A stretch of DNA of 64,000 bases from FLUQ01 sp031551515. GTDB taxonomy: Bacteria > Desulfobacterota > Desulfovibrionia > Desulfovibrionales > Desulfovibrionaceae. Of this stretch, positions 1-8,130 are shown piece after piece. Location: assembly GCA_031551515.1 (NCBI GenBank), contig JAVBNL010000040.1, positions 1 through 64,000 on the forward strand, read 5' to 3'. Position 1 is the first letter of the stretch, and every line of letters starts with the position of its first letter. A model generated the notes under the pieces. The model made no database searches. It had not been told where the DNA came from and saw only the letters and a program-made list of their open reading frames with translations. Both the position numbers and the translations under genes were made by a program.

Positions 1-73
<73 letters not shown>

Positions 74-84
74 TTCCCCGGCGG

Positions 85-1812
85 GTGCGGGGTTTGGACG
101 ACAAACAGGCTTCCGACCTGATGGACGCGGCCAAACGTGCGGCGGTGCAGGTGCACGCGTCGGCGGCGGCGGAAACGTTGCGCGATGTGCCGCTGCATGA
201 GGCCTATGCGATGTTGGATAACCCGGAGAGCCGGGCGGCTCTGGAACTCAAAGGCGGCCTGACGGATGAGGAAGTTATGGCGGCAAAACGCATGCTGTAT
301 ACCGACGCCTTCCATGCCCATGAGAAACAGCGCCGCGAACGCTTGGACATGGAGACGAAAGGCCTGGGAGAACTGGTGCGGATGGGCATGAACAAAGACA
401 TCAAGGCCGAGGATCTGCAACGCATGTACAAAGGCCTGATGCGCCTGCCGGATGACTTTGACTGGAAGCACGACGCCCTGGTTGCCCTGCAAAACGGCAC
501 CATGGGCAAACAGGACGACCCGGCCTATGTGGCGGGCCTGTTCGCTAAACTGGCGGGCGCGGATGCCGGGGCGGGTTCCAGCGTAATTCAGGAAGGTGCC
601 GCCGGGCAAGGCGGTTCCGCTACGCAAGGAGGTTCCACACAACCCGGAACGCCCCTGGACCCCGAGATCTTCGCCGCCGAACTGCTGCGCGGCATCGCGC
701 GCGGCAAATTGACACCCAGCAGCAAAGCTGCCGTGGAAGGCCTGCAAAAGACGCTGCTGGAGCCGGAAGGCGCTTTTTACGGCAAAGGCATTCGAGATAT
801 GATGCAACGCTTTGCCCCGGATCCGAATGCTATCCAGCCTCTGCCCAACCCCCAAGCGGGTGGCGCCACCAGCGGGGGCGCATGGCAAACTATGGAGTGC
901 AAACCCGAAATCTTCATCCGCCAAACCCAGGCCATGAGCCTCCTTCTGTCCCTGCTGGACCAGGCCAAAGCCAAAGGCTCCCTGGCGGACGCCATTGACC
1001 CGGCAAACCCCGATAACCTCATCGACAAGGTGCACAGAATCGTCGGCGGTAAAGACATGGCAAACGCTGTGGATGAAACCGCCGCGCAACTCACGGCGGA
1101 TCAACCGCCTTTGGATGATTCGCAGAAATACCAGGTGGCTGAACATGGTAAGGCTAACAAACCAGACGCGGCGTCACCAAAAACAAAGCCAGTTCGAGAT
1201 GCTTCACAATCCGGTAAAAAAACTGCCTCTGACAAGCCTTCACGCCCGCCGCAGCGTGCTAACGATCCGGTATGGGAAGCCCAAGTAAAAGATCCTGCCG
1301 AGAAACAGGGTAAACCAGGAGAAAACCCGCCCAGCCGTCGTTATTATGTCGTTGGGAGAAGAGAACTGGATGTTCCCGGTTTTCGCGGTCGATATAATAA
1401 AGAAAAATCAACTTCGATGGAACACCGACATTTTATAGCCGACGATGGCCACAATCAGGGTCTCACAATAGGGGGCGTTTTCAAGGACAGTCCTGAGAAT
1501 ATGAAAAAATATCAATACCTGGATGACAAAAAGTATGACGCAGAATGCATGGATGAAGCCTTCAAGCGTGTGGATGAAAAATTCAAGGAACAAGCGGAGA
1601 AAATGAAAAGAGGATACTCGGATACCATGCAGAAAATAAAAGAAAATGCTCCGCTGGATTCAGAACCTTCTCTTTCTCAGGAATCTATTGATGCGATAGC
1701 TGACGATCCTTATGTGGTCAGATCAATGGATTGCCAGATTTATGTGAATGAAGTTCTTAAAGAAGCTGCAAACGTAGCTAAAGAAAAGGGAAAACCGCTT
1801 TTTGCCAAATAA
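85..1812 (+). CDS. Phage virion-type protein with low-GC C-terminal cysteine-hydrolase-like domain, 5' partial
   Basis: The frame is open through the poly-C to the window edge, so the GTG at 85 is only the first possible start and the true N-terminus is probably missing. Residues 1-150 are charged and helical, residues 155-190 form a Gly/Ser/Ala-rich linker, and 200-350 is another helical block; this resembles internal virion proteins of podoviruses, but I cannot name a family. From about residue 360 the DNA becomes AT-rich. The C-terminal part has a His pair (H447, H449 in EHRHF) and later DCQIYVNEVL with C550, the order seen in permuted NlpC/P60-like cysteine hydrolases. That assignment is inference. 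A membrane-protein gene converges on it 19 bases downstream. Confidence 0.55.
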   Translation: MRGLDDKQASDLMDAAKRAAVQVHASAAAETLRDVPLHEAYAMLDNPESRAALELKGGLTDEEVMAAKRMLYTDAFHAHEKQRRERLDMETKGLGELVRMGMNKDIKAEDLQRMYKGLMRLPDDFDWKHDALVALQNGTMGKQDDPAYVAGLFAKLAGADAGAGSSVIQEGAAGQGGSATQGGSTQPGTPLDPEIFAAELLRGIARGKLTPSSKAAVEGLQKTLLEPEGAFYGKGIRDMMQRFAPDPNAIQPLPNPQAGGATSGGAWQTMECKPEIFIRQTQAMSLLLSLLDQAKAKGSLADAIDPANPDNLIDKVHRIVGGKDMANAVDETAAQLTADQPPLDDSQKYQVAEHGKANKPDAASPKTKPVRDASQSGKKTASDKPSRPPQRANDPVWEAQVKDPAEKQGKPGENPPSRRYYVVGRRELDVPGFRGRYNKEKSTSMEHRHFIADDGHNQGLTIGGVFKDSPENMKKYQYLDDKKYDAECMDEAFKRVDEKFKEQAEKMKRGYSDTMQKIKENAPLDSEPSLSQESIDAIADDPYVVRSMDCQIYVNEVLKEAANVAKEKGKPLFAK

Positions 1813-1831
1813 CATCAGCAAAGTGGCCAAA

Positions 1832-2191
1832 TTAACCACCGCCAAAAGCAATTAGTGTTCTGAAGGTGAGCCATGTACATCCGGGAATAGCGGCAACAAT
1901 AAGGAGTTTGTCGATTCCATTCAACTGCCCATACACATCAGAACTGGTTATGCGACCCCATAGTTTAAAAAAAAGAGCAAGAAGTAGCGTGGTGCATGCA
2001 TTGGCAACCCAGATAAAAACACCAATATCTACATCGTGCAGAATAAAATCAGAAAACCATATTCCAGGAAGATACAGAGGGAAAGTTAAGATGATAGCCC
2101 ACCAGAACGGCTTTTTGAAACCCGACTTTGTAAATGGAGAAAGACAGATTACAGCGAACAAAACGTAAAGTTCAATGCCCTGGTCGCTCAT
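1832..2191 (-). CDS. Small four-helix membrane protein, unknown function, convergent with virion-type protein
   Basis: 119 residues with about four hydrophobic segments (near 8-22, 28-48, 54-78 and 92-115) and short polar loops, so an inner-membrane protein. The ATG at 2191 follows an AGGGA about 7 bases upstream. I do not recognise the family. It runs opposite to the phage structural genes and shares the AT-rich composition of the 3' half of the neighbouring virion-type gene, whose stop is 19 bases from its own. That suggests the pair arrived together. Possible roles are superinfection exclusion or protection against the neighbour's C-terminal domain; neither is shown by the sequence. Confidence 0.6.
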   Translation of the reverse strand: MSDQGIELYVLFAVICLSPFTKSGFKKPFWWAIILTFPLYLPGIWFSDFILHDVDIGVFIWVANACTTLLLALFFKLWGRITSSDVYGQLNGIDKLLIVAAIPGCTWLTFRTLIAFGGG

Positions 2192-2719
2192 ACGCGGTCC
2201 CTACAAATCTGGAGGGTCGATTAATTTCCGATAACACTTATATATCATGGCGTTTTTCAGCTTATTGGTCAAGTTGAGTCAACTAACGGCAGGCGGCGGA
2301 CTGCGCCGCCTGCCCGCAAGATTCATCGCTGAACTGCCGCTTGGTACGGCGCGGCAGGCAGAAATCGGCCGGTAAAACATGTGTATTTACGGAAAGGGCG
2401 CAAGGAGGCGGTCTCCCCACCCCCTTTCCGCCGCCGGGGAGGGCTGTTCTACCCGTTCCCCGGCGGTCGGCCGCATAACGCCTCAATCGTCGTAAACACA
2501 GTTTTCCTTCTTCCACTTCCAGTTTCCCTTTCATTCCATCCCATCAAGCAACCGGGCGAACAGCGCCCCTTTTCCGCCACCGCGCGCGGCGCAGAGTCGC
2601 ACCACCCTGCCGCCCGTCGCCTTTAGAGCGGCGTTCTAAGCGCGGAAAAACCGCTTTTCGCCTTGTTTCCCGGGCCATCCGGTCCATCACACACCACCAC
2701 ACTTGTACAGGAGCAAACA
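2192..2719. other. Gene-poor intergenic stretch with a hairpin and an odd palindrome
   Basis: About 530 bases between the divergent membrane-protein gene and the capsid gene. It holds an 11-base dyad GTTGAGTCAAC (2273-2283), an 11-bp-stem GC hairpin at 2288-2314 (GGCAGGCGGCG, loop GACTG), and a second, weaker GC hairpin near 2334-2370. No U-tract follows the first hairpin. Short open frames here have no ribosome-binding site or family signal and I do not call them. The hairpin may end transcription from upstream phage genes. Confidence 0.5.
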
Positions 2720-3730
2720 ATGGCATCTCCCAAACACGATTCCACAAACGTCCGCACCCTGGCCGACTGGGGCAAATTCTACGGCGACGGAGACAACATG
2801 CTGCCCGTCATCGAACTGATGAACGCCCAGAACAGCATACTGGAGGACATGGCCTGGCGCGAAGCCAACGGCTATGACGGCCACACCACCACCATCAGAA
2901 ACGGCCTGCCCAAGGTTTACTGGCGGCGGCTGTACAAAGGCACCCCGCCCAGCAAAAGCCTGGTCTCGAAGATCAAGGACCCCATGGGCATGCTCGAAGC
3001 CCGCAGCATCATCGACGTCAAGATGATGGAGCTGCACCAGAAAGACAGCAGAGCCTACCGCGAAGGCGAATCGCGCGCCTTTATGGAAGCCATGCGCCAG
3101 GAGTTGGCCACCGCCATCTTCTACGGCAACATCGGCGATTTCCCCGATCGCATTCACGGTCTTGATCCGCGCTATGCCTACAAAAACGCGCCCCAGGTCG
3201 TTGACGCCGGGGGCACGGGAGCGAACTGCACCTCCATCTTCGGCGTGGTCTGGGGCGAAAACGAAGTTTGCGGCATCTTCCCCAAGGGTTCCAAGGCCGG
3301 GCTGACCCACAAGCCCCTGCCGGAATTCGACGCCCTGGACGACGACGGCAACGCCTTTCGCGCCATAGGCGACATCTACAACTGGGACGTGGGCCTGACC
3401 GTGCGCGACTGGCGCTGCGTCACCCGCATCTGCAACATCGACGCGAGCAAACTGGGCAAAGCCAAGGGCGAAGCCGGGTACATCGACCTGCACCGCCTGA
3501 CCATTCAGGCCAAAAACCTGATCCCCACCGAAAAGCGCACCCGCCTTGTCTGGTACTGTAACCAGGCCATTTTGACGGCTCTTGAAATGCAGGCTTCCGA
3601 CGCGGGCAACGTGCAGTTGCAGTATGGCGAGCTGTTCGAGTCCGACAGCATCCCGCACCTGCACGGCTCGCCCATCCGCCAGAACGACGCCATTTTGGTT
3701 ACCGAAACCGCGTTGTCTTCAGCTCCTTGA
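2720..3730 (+). CDS. Major capsid protein, podovirus (BPP-1-like) type
   Basis: 336 residues. The ATG at 2720 is chosen because ACAGGAG lies 6-7 bases upstream; an earlier in-frame ATG at 2663 has none. The N-terminal part (LADWGKFYGDGDNMLPVIEL) and the pattern of a charged, mixed alpha/beta protein of about 330-340 residues agree with the capsid family of BPP-1-like podophages. Position also supports it, as the next plus-strand gene looks like the matching cement protein. It would self-assemble into the procapsid shell. No scaffold or protease gene is visible directly upstream, where a gene-poor stretch and cargo lie instead. The family call is from memory of the pattern, so moderately certain. 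Confidence 0.72.
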   Translation: MASPKHDSTNVRTLADWGKFYGDGDNMLPVIELMNAQNSILEDMAWREANGYDGHTTTIRNGLPKVYWRRLYKGTPPSKSLVSKIKDPMGMLEARSIIDVKMMELHQKDSRAYREGESRAFMEAMRQELATAIFYGNIGDFPDRIHGLDPRYAYKNAPQVVDAGGTGANCTSIFGVVWGENEVCGIFPKGSKAGLTHKPLPEFDALDDDGNAFRAIGDIYNWDVGLTVRDWRCVTRICNIDASKLGKAKGEAGYIDLHRLTIQAKNLIPTEKRTRLVWYCNQAILTALEMQASDAGNVQLQYGELFESDSIPHLHGSPIRQNDAILVTETALSSAP

Positions 3731-3941
3731 CCATAACGGCCCCGCGCATCCTGTGTGGGAGAGTCAGCAACTTTTACTTTATGTGCCCGGCACACAACCC
3801 GAAGGGGCGGATTTTTGTGTCAGGCAAGGAAGGCGCCGGTTTTGGCGGCGGGAAGTGTACTCTTCGGTACATGACCGCCGCGAAAACCAAGCCTGACGCA
3901 GCATCACGCAAAAAGACGCCCCTTCGCAACAGGAGAACACA
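3731..3941. other. Intergenic stretch between capsid and cement genes
   Basis: 210 bases with no convincing gene. A 72-codon frame overlapping the capsid stop has no ribosome-binding site and an atypical Arg/Lys-rich composition. No strong terminator hairpin is seen. The cement gene start has AGGAGAACACA just upstream. Confidence 0.45.
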
Positions 3942-4358
3942 ATGATAACCGACCAGCTTTGCATCTTTTCGGATAACGTGAGCATCAGGGCCACTGCCGT
4001 GTCCAACGCCGTCACCGTCATGCCTTACATGGGCAAAGGCGACGGGGGGCGCGTCTCCGTCGCCGTCACCGAAGCCTACCCCGCAACCGCCGCCGTCAGC
4101 ATCGCCGTGCAAGAATCGAAAGACGGCAACACCTTCACCACCCTTGAAAGCCACAGCGTGCCCCAGGCCAAACTGACCCGCACCGGTTCGTATTACAGCT
4201 TCCTGCTGCCTTCGACCCTGCGCGCGGAAAAGCTGCGCCTGTCGTACACCGTTACCGGCTCTCCGGCCACGGGCCGCCTGTGGGCGGGCATCGCCCAGGA
4301 CGAACTCTCGCCGTATGAAACCGGCCAATACGCCCGGGCCGGGAAGGTGGTGGCCTAA
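3942..4358 (+). CDS. Capsid cement (decoration) protein, Bbp16-like
   Basis: 138 residues, rich in Thr, Ser and Val with beta-strand periodicity (for example RVSVAVTEAYPATAAVSIAV) and no signal peptide or membrane segment. Phage cement proteins of the Bbp16 family have this size, this beta-sandwich composition and this place directly after the major capsid gene. Such proteins bind the outside of the expanded capsid and stabilise it. A good AGGAG precedes the ATG by 7 bases. The downstream gene starts at the base after its stop, so the two are translationally coupled. Confidence 0.65.
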   Translation: MITDQLCIFSDNVSIRATAVSNAVTVMPYMGKGDGGRVSVAVTEAYPATAAVSIAVQESKDGNTFTTLESHSVPQAKLTRTGSYYSFLLPSTLRAEKLRLSYTVTGSPATGRLWAGIAQDELSPYETGQYARAGKVVA

Positions 4359-4727
4359 ATGTCACGCCACGGCCTTCGCCGGGATGAGGCAGCGGCAAAA
4401 CCCGCCGCCGGGCGGGATGCGCGGGAGGATGCCGGGGCGCAAAACTCCGGCCCCGGCGGTACTGGAGAAAACGGCGGCGGTCAGCCGCGAACCGTCTGCT
4501 ACCGCGTCAAACAGCTTTGCCGCATAGGCAGGCTGTTTGAGGTGGGCGACGTGTTTGAAAGCGAACCCATTGAACCCTGCCCGGATCATCTGGAACCGGT
4601 CACCGGCCCGGCTGCCGGCCGAATACCCGGTAACAAGGAAGCGCGGGCAAATACGGTGAAAAAGCCGTCCGCCCCTGTTGCGTATGCGGGCATGAGCCCG
4701 GCCGACGTGTTCGGCGCGTCACGATAA
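4359..4727 (+). CDS. Hypothetical phage structural-module protein
   Basis: 122 residues. The ATG starts immediately after the stop of the cement gene, with GGAAGGTGG inside that gene as the likely ribosome-binding site, so coupled translation is expected. The N-terminal 45 residues are Gly/Ala/Arg/Asp-rich and look disordered. Residues 48-80 form a small folded core (CYRVKQLCRIGRLFEVGDVFE) typical of short phage head-completion or tail-joining proteins. I do not recognise a family. The next gene, a tail adaptor, begins 53 bases on. Confidence 0.6.
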   Translation: MSRHGLRRDEAAAKPAAGRDAREDAGAQNSGPGGTGENGGGQPRTVCYRVKQLCRIGRLFEVGDVFESEPIEPCPDHLEPVTGPAAGRIPGNKEARANTVKKPSAPVAYAGMSPADVFGASR

Positions 4728-4780
4728 CCACGGCGCGGGGCGGGCAAAGCCCGCCCCGCAAGCCGCAGCAAGGAGAACGC

Positions 4781-5479
4781 ATGTCCATCAGCAAAACCGC
4801 CATCTGCAACCTGGCCCTGGCCGGGCTGGGGCTGCGCGCCATCGCCACCCTTGACGAGCGCACGCCGGAGGCGCTCTACGCGGCGCAGCACTATGACCTT
4901 GCCCTGCAAGAGGTGCTGCGCGACCACCCCTGGAATTTCGCTCAACGCCGCGAACGCCTGGCCCAGGTGGATGTTCCCGATGCCTGGCAGACGGAATATC
5001 CGCTGGCGTACGCCTACCCCGCCGATGCGTTGCGTGTGCACGCCCTGCTGCGGGGCGAAGACGCCGTATGCCGCGGCAGCGGCGTTTCGTGTGGGGCATA
5101 CTACCCGCGAGGGGTATATTTGCCGCCCACGCAAGATTTTACCGTGGGCCATGACAACGGCCGCACGCTGATTCTGACCGCCGTGCCCGGCGCCATCGCC
5201 GCCTATACCGCGCTGGTTACGGAAACGGCCCGCTTTGACCCGCTGTTTGTGCAGGCGCTGGCCCGCAAGTTGGCCTCGCACCTGGTGCAGCCGCTGCTGA
5301 AAGCGGACAGAAGCGTGCACAAGGCCACGCAAGAGCTGTACACGCTGGAACTGGCACGGGCCAAAACGGCGGACGCCCGTGAGGGGCGGCCTTATGCCTC
5401 GCCGGAAGGGGAATGGAACGGCGGGCACGACAACCCGTGGATAACGGCCAGAATGGGCGCGTATGCCCGCAGGTTGTGA
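4781..5479 (+). CDS. Tail adaptor / tail tubular protein A-like
   Basis: 232 residues starting MSISKTAICNLALAGLG and containing HYDLALQEVLRDHPWNFAQRR, the arrangement of podovirus head-tail adaptors related to T7 gp11: helices with NLAL, then the HYD/LxxHPWxFAxxR block at about residues 37-65, then a beta-rich domain. These proteins form a dodecameric ring between the portal and the tail nozzle. The start has GCAAGGAGAACGC directly upstream. It precedes an inserted minus-strand operon and is separated by that insertion from the nozzle-like gene at 8131, which would normally be next. Confidence 0.8.
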   Translation: MSISKTAICNLALAGLGLRAIATLDERTPEALYAAQHYDLALQEVLRDHPWNFAQRRERLAQVDVPDAWQTEYPLAYAYPADALRVHALLRGEDAVCRGSGVSCGAYYPRGVYLPPTQDFTVGHDNGRTLILTAVPGAIAAYTALVTETARFDPLFVQALARKLASHLVQPLLKADRSVHKATQELYTLELARAKTADAREGRPYASPEGEWNGGHDNPWITARMGAYARRL

Positions 5480-5515
5480 TGGGGGGCAGTACACGCAGGG
5501 ATCAGTTTACATGCC

Positions 5516-6112
5516 CTATGCGATCGAAATCATATAACACAAGTACATATTGAAAATAAAACACCCAATTAAAAGGAGTTTTAAAAACAAAGAAAGTTGC
5601 AATGGTTGCTGATCGGGCGCGGAATCTTGGCCGGGAATCAGCAAGAGGAGAACCGCGCAATGAACGATATACCCAGGAAGGCCCACAAGAAATAATTCTG
5701 AAGCTATAGAAGTATATCCACTCCACAGTAGGAGGTATCCAAGGCAGAAGATGGCGGTGCCGAAAGGCGGGCTGTCTTTATGAACCCATGATTGGAAGAA
5801 CGTTCCTTCCGCCAGCCGTATATCCAGAAGTCCTTTCCCGCGTAATCGCCTGTAAATGATAACGGCATATGGCAGTTCATATAGGAAAAGGTACGCAGCG
5901 CCTCCCCATCCAGTAACAACGGCATGTCCGACGGTGCCTTCAACAAGCAACAAAGAGCTAAAAAACGCCGCGTAAGCAGCCGCTTTGCGGATAACCAGCG
6001 TAATCAACGCTTCGCGTAAAAAAGCCGTTCGGGCCAAAGGCGGCCCAACGGGCAAAAAAAGAAATCGAAAAATCGTATGAAACCAGGCGCGCAATGTGTG
6101 TAGCGACATCAT
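5516..6112 (-). CDS. Polytopic membrane protein C, paralogue of the gene at 6587-7189
   Basis: 198 residues with about five hydrophobic segments. It begins MMSLHTLRAWFHTIFRFLFL and has a cytoplasmic-looking loop with IIYRRLRGKGLLDIRL, features repeated almost word for word in the gene at 6587-7189. It is the last of three minus-strand genes spaced 7 and 11 bases apart, hence one operon. I do not recognise the family; there is only a loose resemblance to DUF805-like small membrane proteins. It is prophage cargo set against the direction of the structural genes. Candidate roles are superinfection exclusion or immunity to the 7225-8001 product, both inferred from arrangement only. Confidence 0.7.
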   Translation of the reverse strand: MMSLHTLRAWFHTIFRFLFLPVGPPLARTAFLREALITLVIRKAAAYAAFFSSLLLVEGTVGHAVVTGWGGAAYLFLYELPYAVIIYRRLRGKGLLDIRLAEGTFFQSWVHKDSPPFGTAIFCLGYLLLWSGYTSIASELFLVGLPGYIVHCAVLLLLIPGQDSAPDQQPLQLSLFLKLLLIGCFIFNMYLCYMISIA

Positions 6113-6123
6113 GCCCGCTCTAT
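6067..6123. repeat. 57-bp exact direct repeat, copy 1 (copy 2 at 7144-7200)
   Basis: The 5' end of gene C plus 11 bases upstream is identical to the 5' end of gene A plus 11 bases upstream (7144-7200). Weaker similarity continues through both genes. The copies are in the same orientation, 1077 bases apart, so recombination would delete gene B and leave one fused copy. Confidence 0.85.
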
Positions 6124-6579
6124 TTAGTACACGCCCGGATCAGCGCCCGCAGCGGGTTTGTACGGCCAAGGAAGGAGCAGCAGAGGAATGCACTGATAAA
6201 GGTAGTGCATGGGGCTGAAAAGAAATTCGCTCGCGAAGATAAAAAAATAACACAACAACAGGAGAGTAAGAATCCACCCCATCCCCCGGAACGAAATGCC
6301 GATCCCTTGCAGTCGGTTGTACAAAAGAGTTCCGTATGGCCCGCAAAAAATAGCCACCAATGGGAGAATAACCAGTTGTGAAAACAATCGTCCCGGCTCT
6401 TGGCCTTCACCGTACATCGATCCGATCGCAAAAGCGCCAAGCAACATGATCGTCTTGCGTATGAGCATGACAACCAGCGCTCCACGCAAAAAGTCACGCT
6501 GATCCAGCGGCCCGCTTAAGGGAGCAAAAAAGAACCGCAATATGGACTCTGCGCCGTCTTCGAATGTCTCTTTATCCAC
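6124..6579 (-). CDS. Polytopic membrane protein B, divergent member of the same three-gene family
   Basis: 151 residues with about four membrane segments. The GTG at 6579 is chosen because a stop lies just upstream in frame and because it is 7 bases after the stop of the preceding gene, in the coupled stretch ATGTGAGCTGAGCGTG. Its N-terminal half (FFFAPLSGPLDQRDFLRGAL, then VVMLIRK) aligns with the same region of both flanking proteins (LPVGPP, AFLREALITLVIRK), so it belongs to the family but has diverged, and it lacks their last hydrophobic part. No catalytic motif is seen. Function unknown. Confidence 0.65.
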   Translation of the reverse strand: MDKETFEDGAESILRFFFAPLSGPLDQRDFLRGALVVMLIRKTIMLLGAFAIGSMYGEGQEPGRLFSQLVILPLVAIFCGPYGTLLYNRLQGIGISFRGMGWILTLLLLCYFFIFASEFLFSPMHYLYQCIPLLLLPWPYKPAAGADPGVY

Positions 6580-6586
6580 GCTCAGC

Positions 6587-7189
6587 TCACATGCGCGCTG
6601 CGATCCAGATTATATAGCACCAATACATATTGAAAATAAAACAACCAACTAAAAGGAGATGTAACAACAAAGAAAATTGTAATTCTTGCCGGTCAGGAAC
6701 GAAATCGCTGCCGGGAAGCAGAAGGAGGACAATCGCGCAATGAACAATATATCCGGGAAAGCCGACAAGAAACAATTCCGAAACCAGAGAAACATACGAA
6801 CACAACAGCAAAAGATACCCGACACAGAAGAGAACAGTGCCGAAAGACAGGCTATTTTTATACCATGATTGAAAAATCGTTCCTTCCGTCAGCCGTATAT
6901 CCAGAAACCCTTTTCCGCGAAGCCGCCTGTAAATAAGGACGGAAAACGGCAGCTCATATAGCAAGACATAGGCAATAGATCCCCCCACATCAGCAGCGGC
7001 ATACCCGACAGTCCCGTCAACAAAAAGCACAGGGCTGAAATATGCCACGTAGGCCGCCGCTTTGCGGATAACCAGCGTAATCAGCGCTTCACGCAAAAAA
7101 GCCATCCGGGCCAAAGGCGGCCCCACGGGCAAAAAGAGAAATTGAAAAATCGTATGAAACCAGGCGCGCAATGTGTGTAGCGACATCAT
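6587..7189 (-). CDS. Polytopic membrane protein A, first gene of the cargo operon
   Basis: 200 residues from the double ATG at 7189; a longer frame upstream would run into the divergent gene's ribosome-binding site and is rejected. About five hydrophobic segments. It matches the 5516-6112 product over its whole length, almost identically over the first 45 residues, and the DNA of the two genes is identical for 57 bases at the start (7144-7200 and 6067-6123). Divergent transcription with 7225-8001 leaves only 35 bases between the two starts, so the promoters overlap. No known family recognised. Confidence 0.7.
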   Translation of the reverse strand: MMSLHTLRAWFHTIFQFLFLPVGPPLARMAFLREALITLVIRKAAAYVAYFSPVLFVDGTVGYAAADVGGSIAYVLLYELPFSVLIYRRLRGKGFLDIRLTEGTIFQSWYKNSLSFGTVLFCVGYLLLLCSYVSLVSELFLVGFPGYIVHCAIVLLLLPGSDFVPDRQELQFSLLLHLLLVGCFIFNMYWCYIIWIAARM

Positions 7190-7200
7190 GCCCGCTCTAT
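7144..7200. repeat. 57-bp exact direct repeat, copy 2
   Basis: This is the identical partner of 6067-6123. It includes the start of gene A and part of the divergent promoter region shared with the plus-strand gene at 7225. Confidence 0.85.
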
Positions 7201-7224
7201 ACCGCACATCTAAGGAGAAAGAAA

Positions 7225-8001
7225 ATGGCTGCTCAAGAGAAAAAACGGCAAAACAAAAATGGCACGGAAAAAGAAAACACCGGCAATGACAGTACGGCCC
7301 GCAGAGCCGTAAAGGAAATCCGCCACATGGCAGCCAACAAAGCGACAACGGCGACCGTAAAGCAAGTCCTATACAGAGGGGCAAAAGCGGTCGGGAAAGG
7401 CGCCCTTCCCGGCGCTATTGCGGGTGGTGCTATCGGCGGCGGCCCTGTGGGGGCCGTTGTCGGCGGGCTCACAGGCGCAGTATTAGGCGAAATGTTCGAT
7501 GCCACAGAGAGCGCGCGCGATCCGGCCGAGCGCCGGAAATACGAAGAAGAGCGCCGCCAGCAGCAAGCCCGAAGGGAAAAAGAACAGCAGGAACGCCAGG
7601 AAAGAATCAGCCGGAACATTCGAGAAATTCGCGACGCCCCGGATATTGAAGCACAGCGCCGCCAAGCCCGCTCTGAAGCAGAGCGCCAGAAACAGCAGGA
7701 ACAGCCGGGGAGCGGACTGCGGGCGCAGACGCCGCAAGAGTATGAGGCGGCCCTAGAGCGCCAGCGGCTGGTCGAAGAAGACCGCCGCTTGCAGCAGGCC
7801 TTGAAAGAAAAAGAACAGCAGGACCGCCAGGAACGGATCAGCCGCAACATTCAAGAAATTCGCAACGCCCCGGCTGTTGAAGCGCAGCGCCGCCAGGCCC
7901 GCTCCGAAGCGGAACGCCACCTGCAACGCGAACACTCCCGCTATAGCCAAGAACAGCGCGACGCCATGCGCGGCTTTCCCAAAATAGTTATTCCTGACTA
8001 A
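7225..8001 (+). CDS. Glycine-zipper protein with duplicated Arg/Glu/Gln-rich helical repeats, unknown function
   Basis: 258 residues from the ATG at 7225, which has TAAGGAG 7 bases upstream; an in-frame ATG at 7171 lies inside the divergent gene. Residues 1-30 are Lys-rich. Residues about 58-90 form a Gly/Ala/Val glycine zipper (GAIAGGAIGGG and more) able to insert in a membrane. Residues 95-255 are a very charged coiled coil containing a 37-residue unit at 118-154 repeated at 195-231 with few changes. No enzyme motif. It sits between the tail adaptor and nozzle genes, where an ejected internal protein would fit, and next to the divergent membrane-protein operon. It could be a virion internal protein or a membrane-active effector. 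Confidence 0.65.
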   Translation: MAAQEKKRQNKNGTEKENTGNDSTARRAVKEIRHMAANKATTATVKQVLYRGAKAVGKGALPGAIAGGAIGGGPVGAVVGGLTGAVLGEMFDATESARDPAERRKYEEERRQQQARREKEQQERQERISRNIREIRDAPDIEAQRRQARSEAERQKQQEQPGSGLRAQTPQEYEAALERQRLVEEDRRLQQALKEKEQQDRQERISRNIQEIRNAPAVEAQRRQARSEAERHLQREHSRYSQEQRDAMRGFPKIVIPD

Positions 8002-8130
8002 GCCTCAGTTATACCAGGGCGGCGTGCGCCCCGCCTTTCACCGCCTTTTCCCCACCCGCTTGCAGCAACGCCTTTTTTCCCGCCCGGCGCACACGCCGCC
8101 CATCACCAACCACCTTCCACAGAGGCCCGC

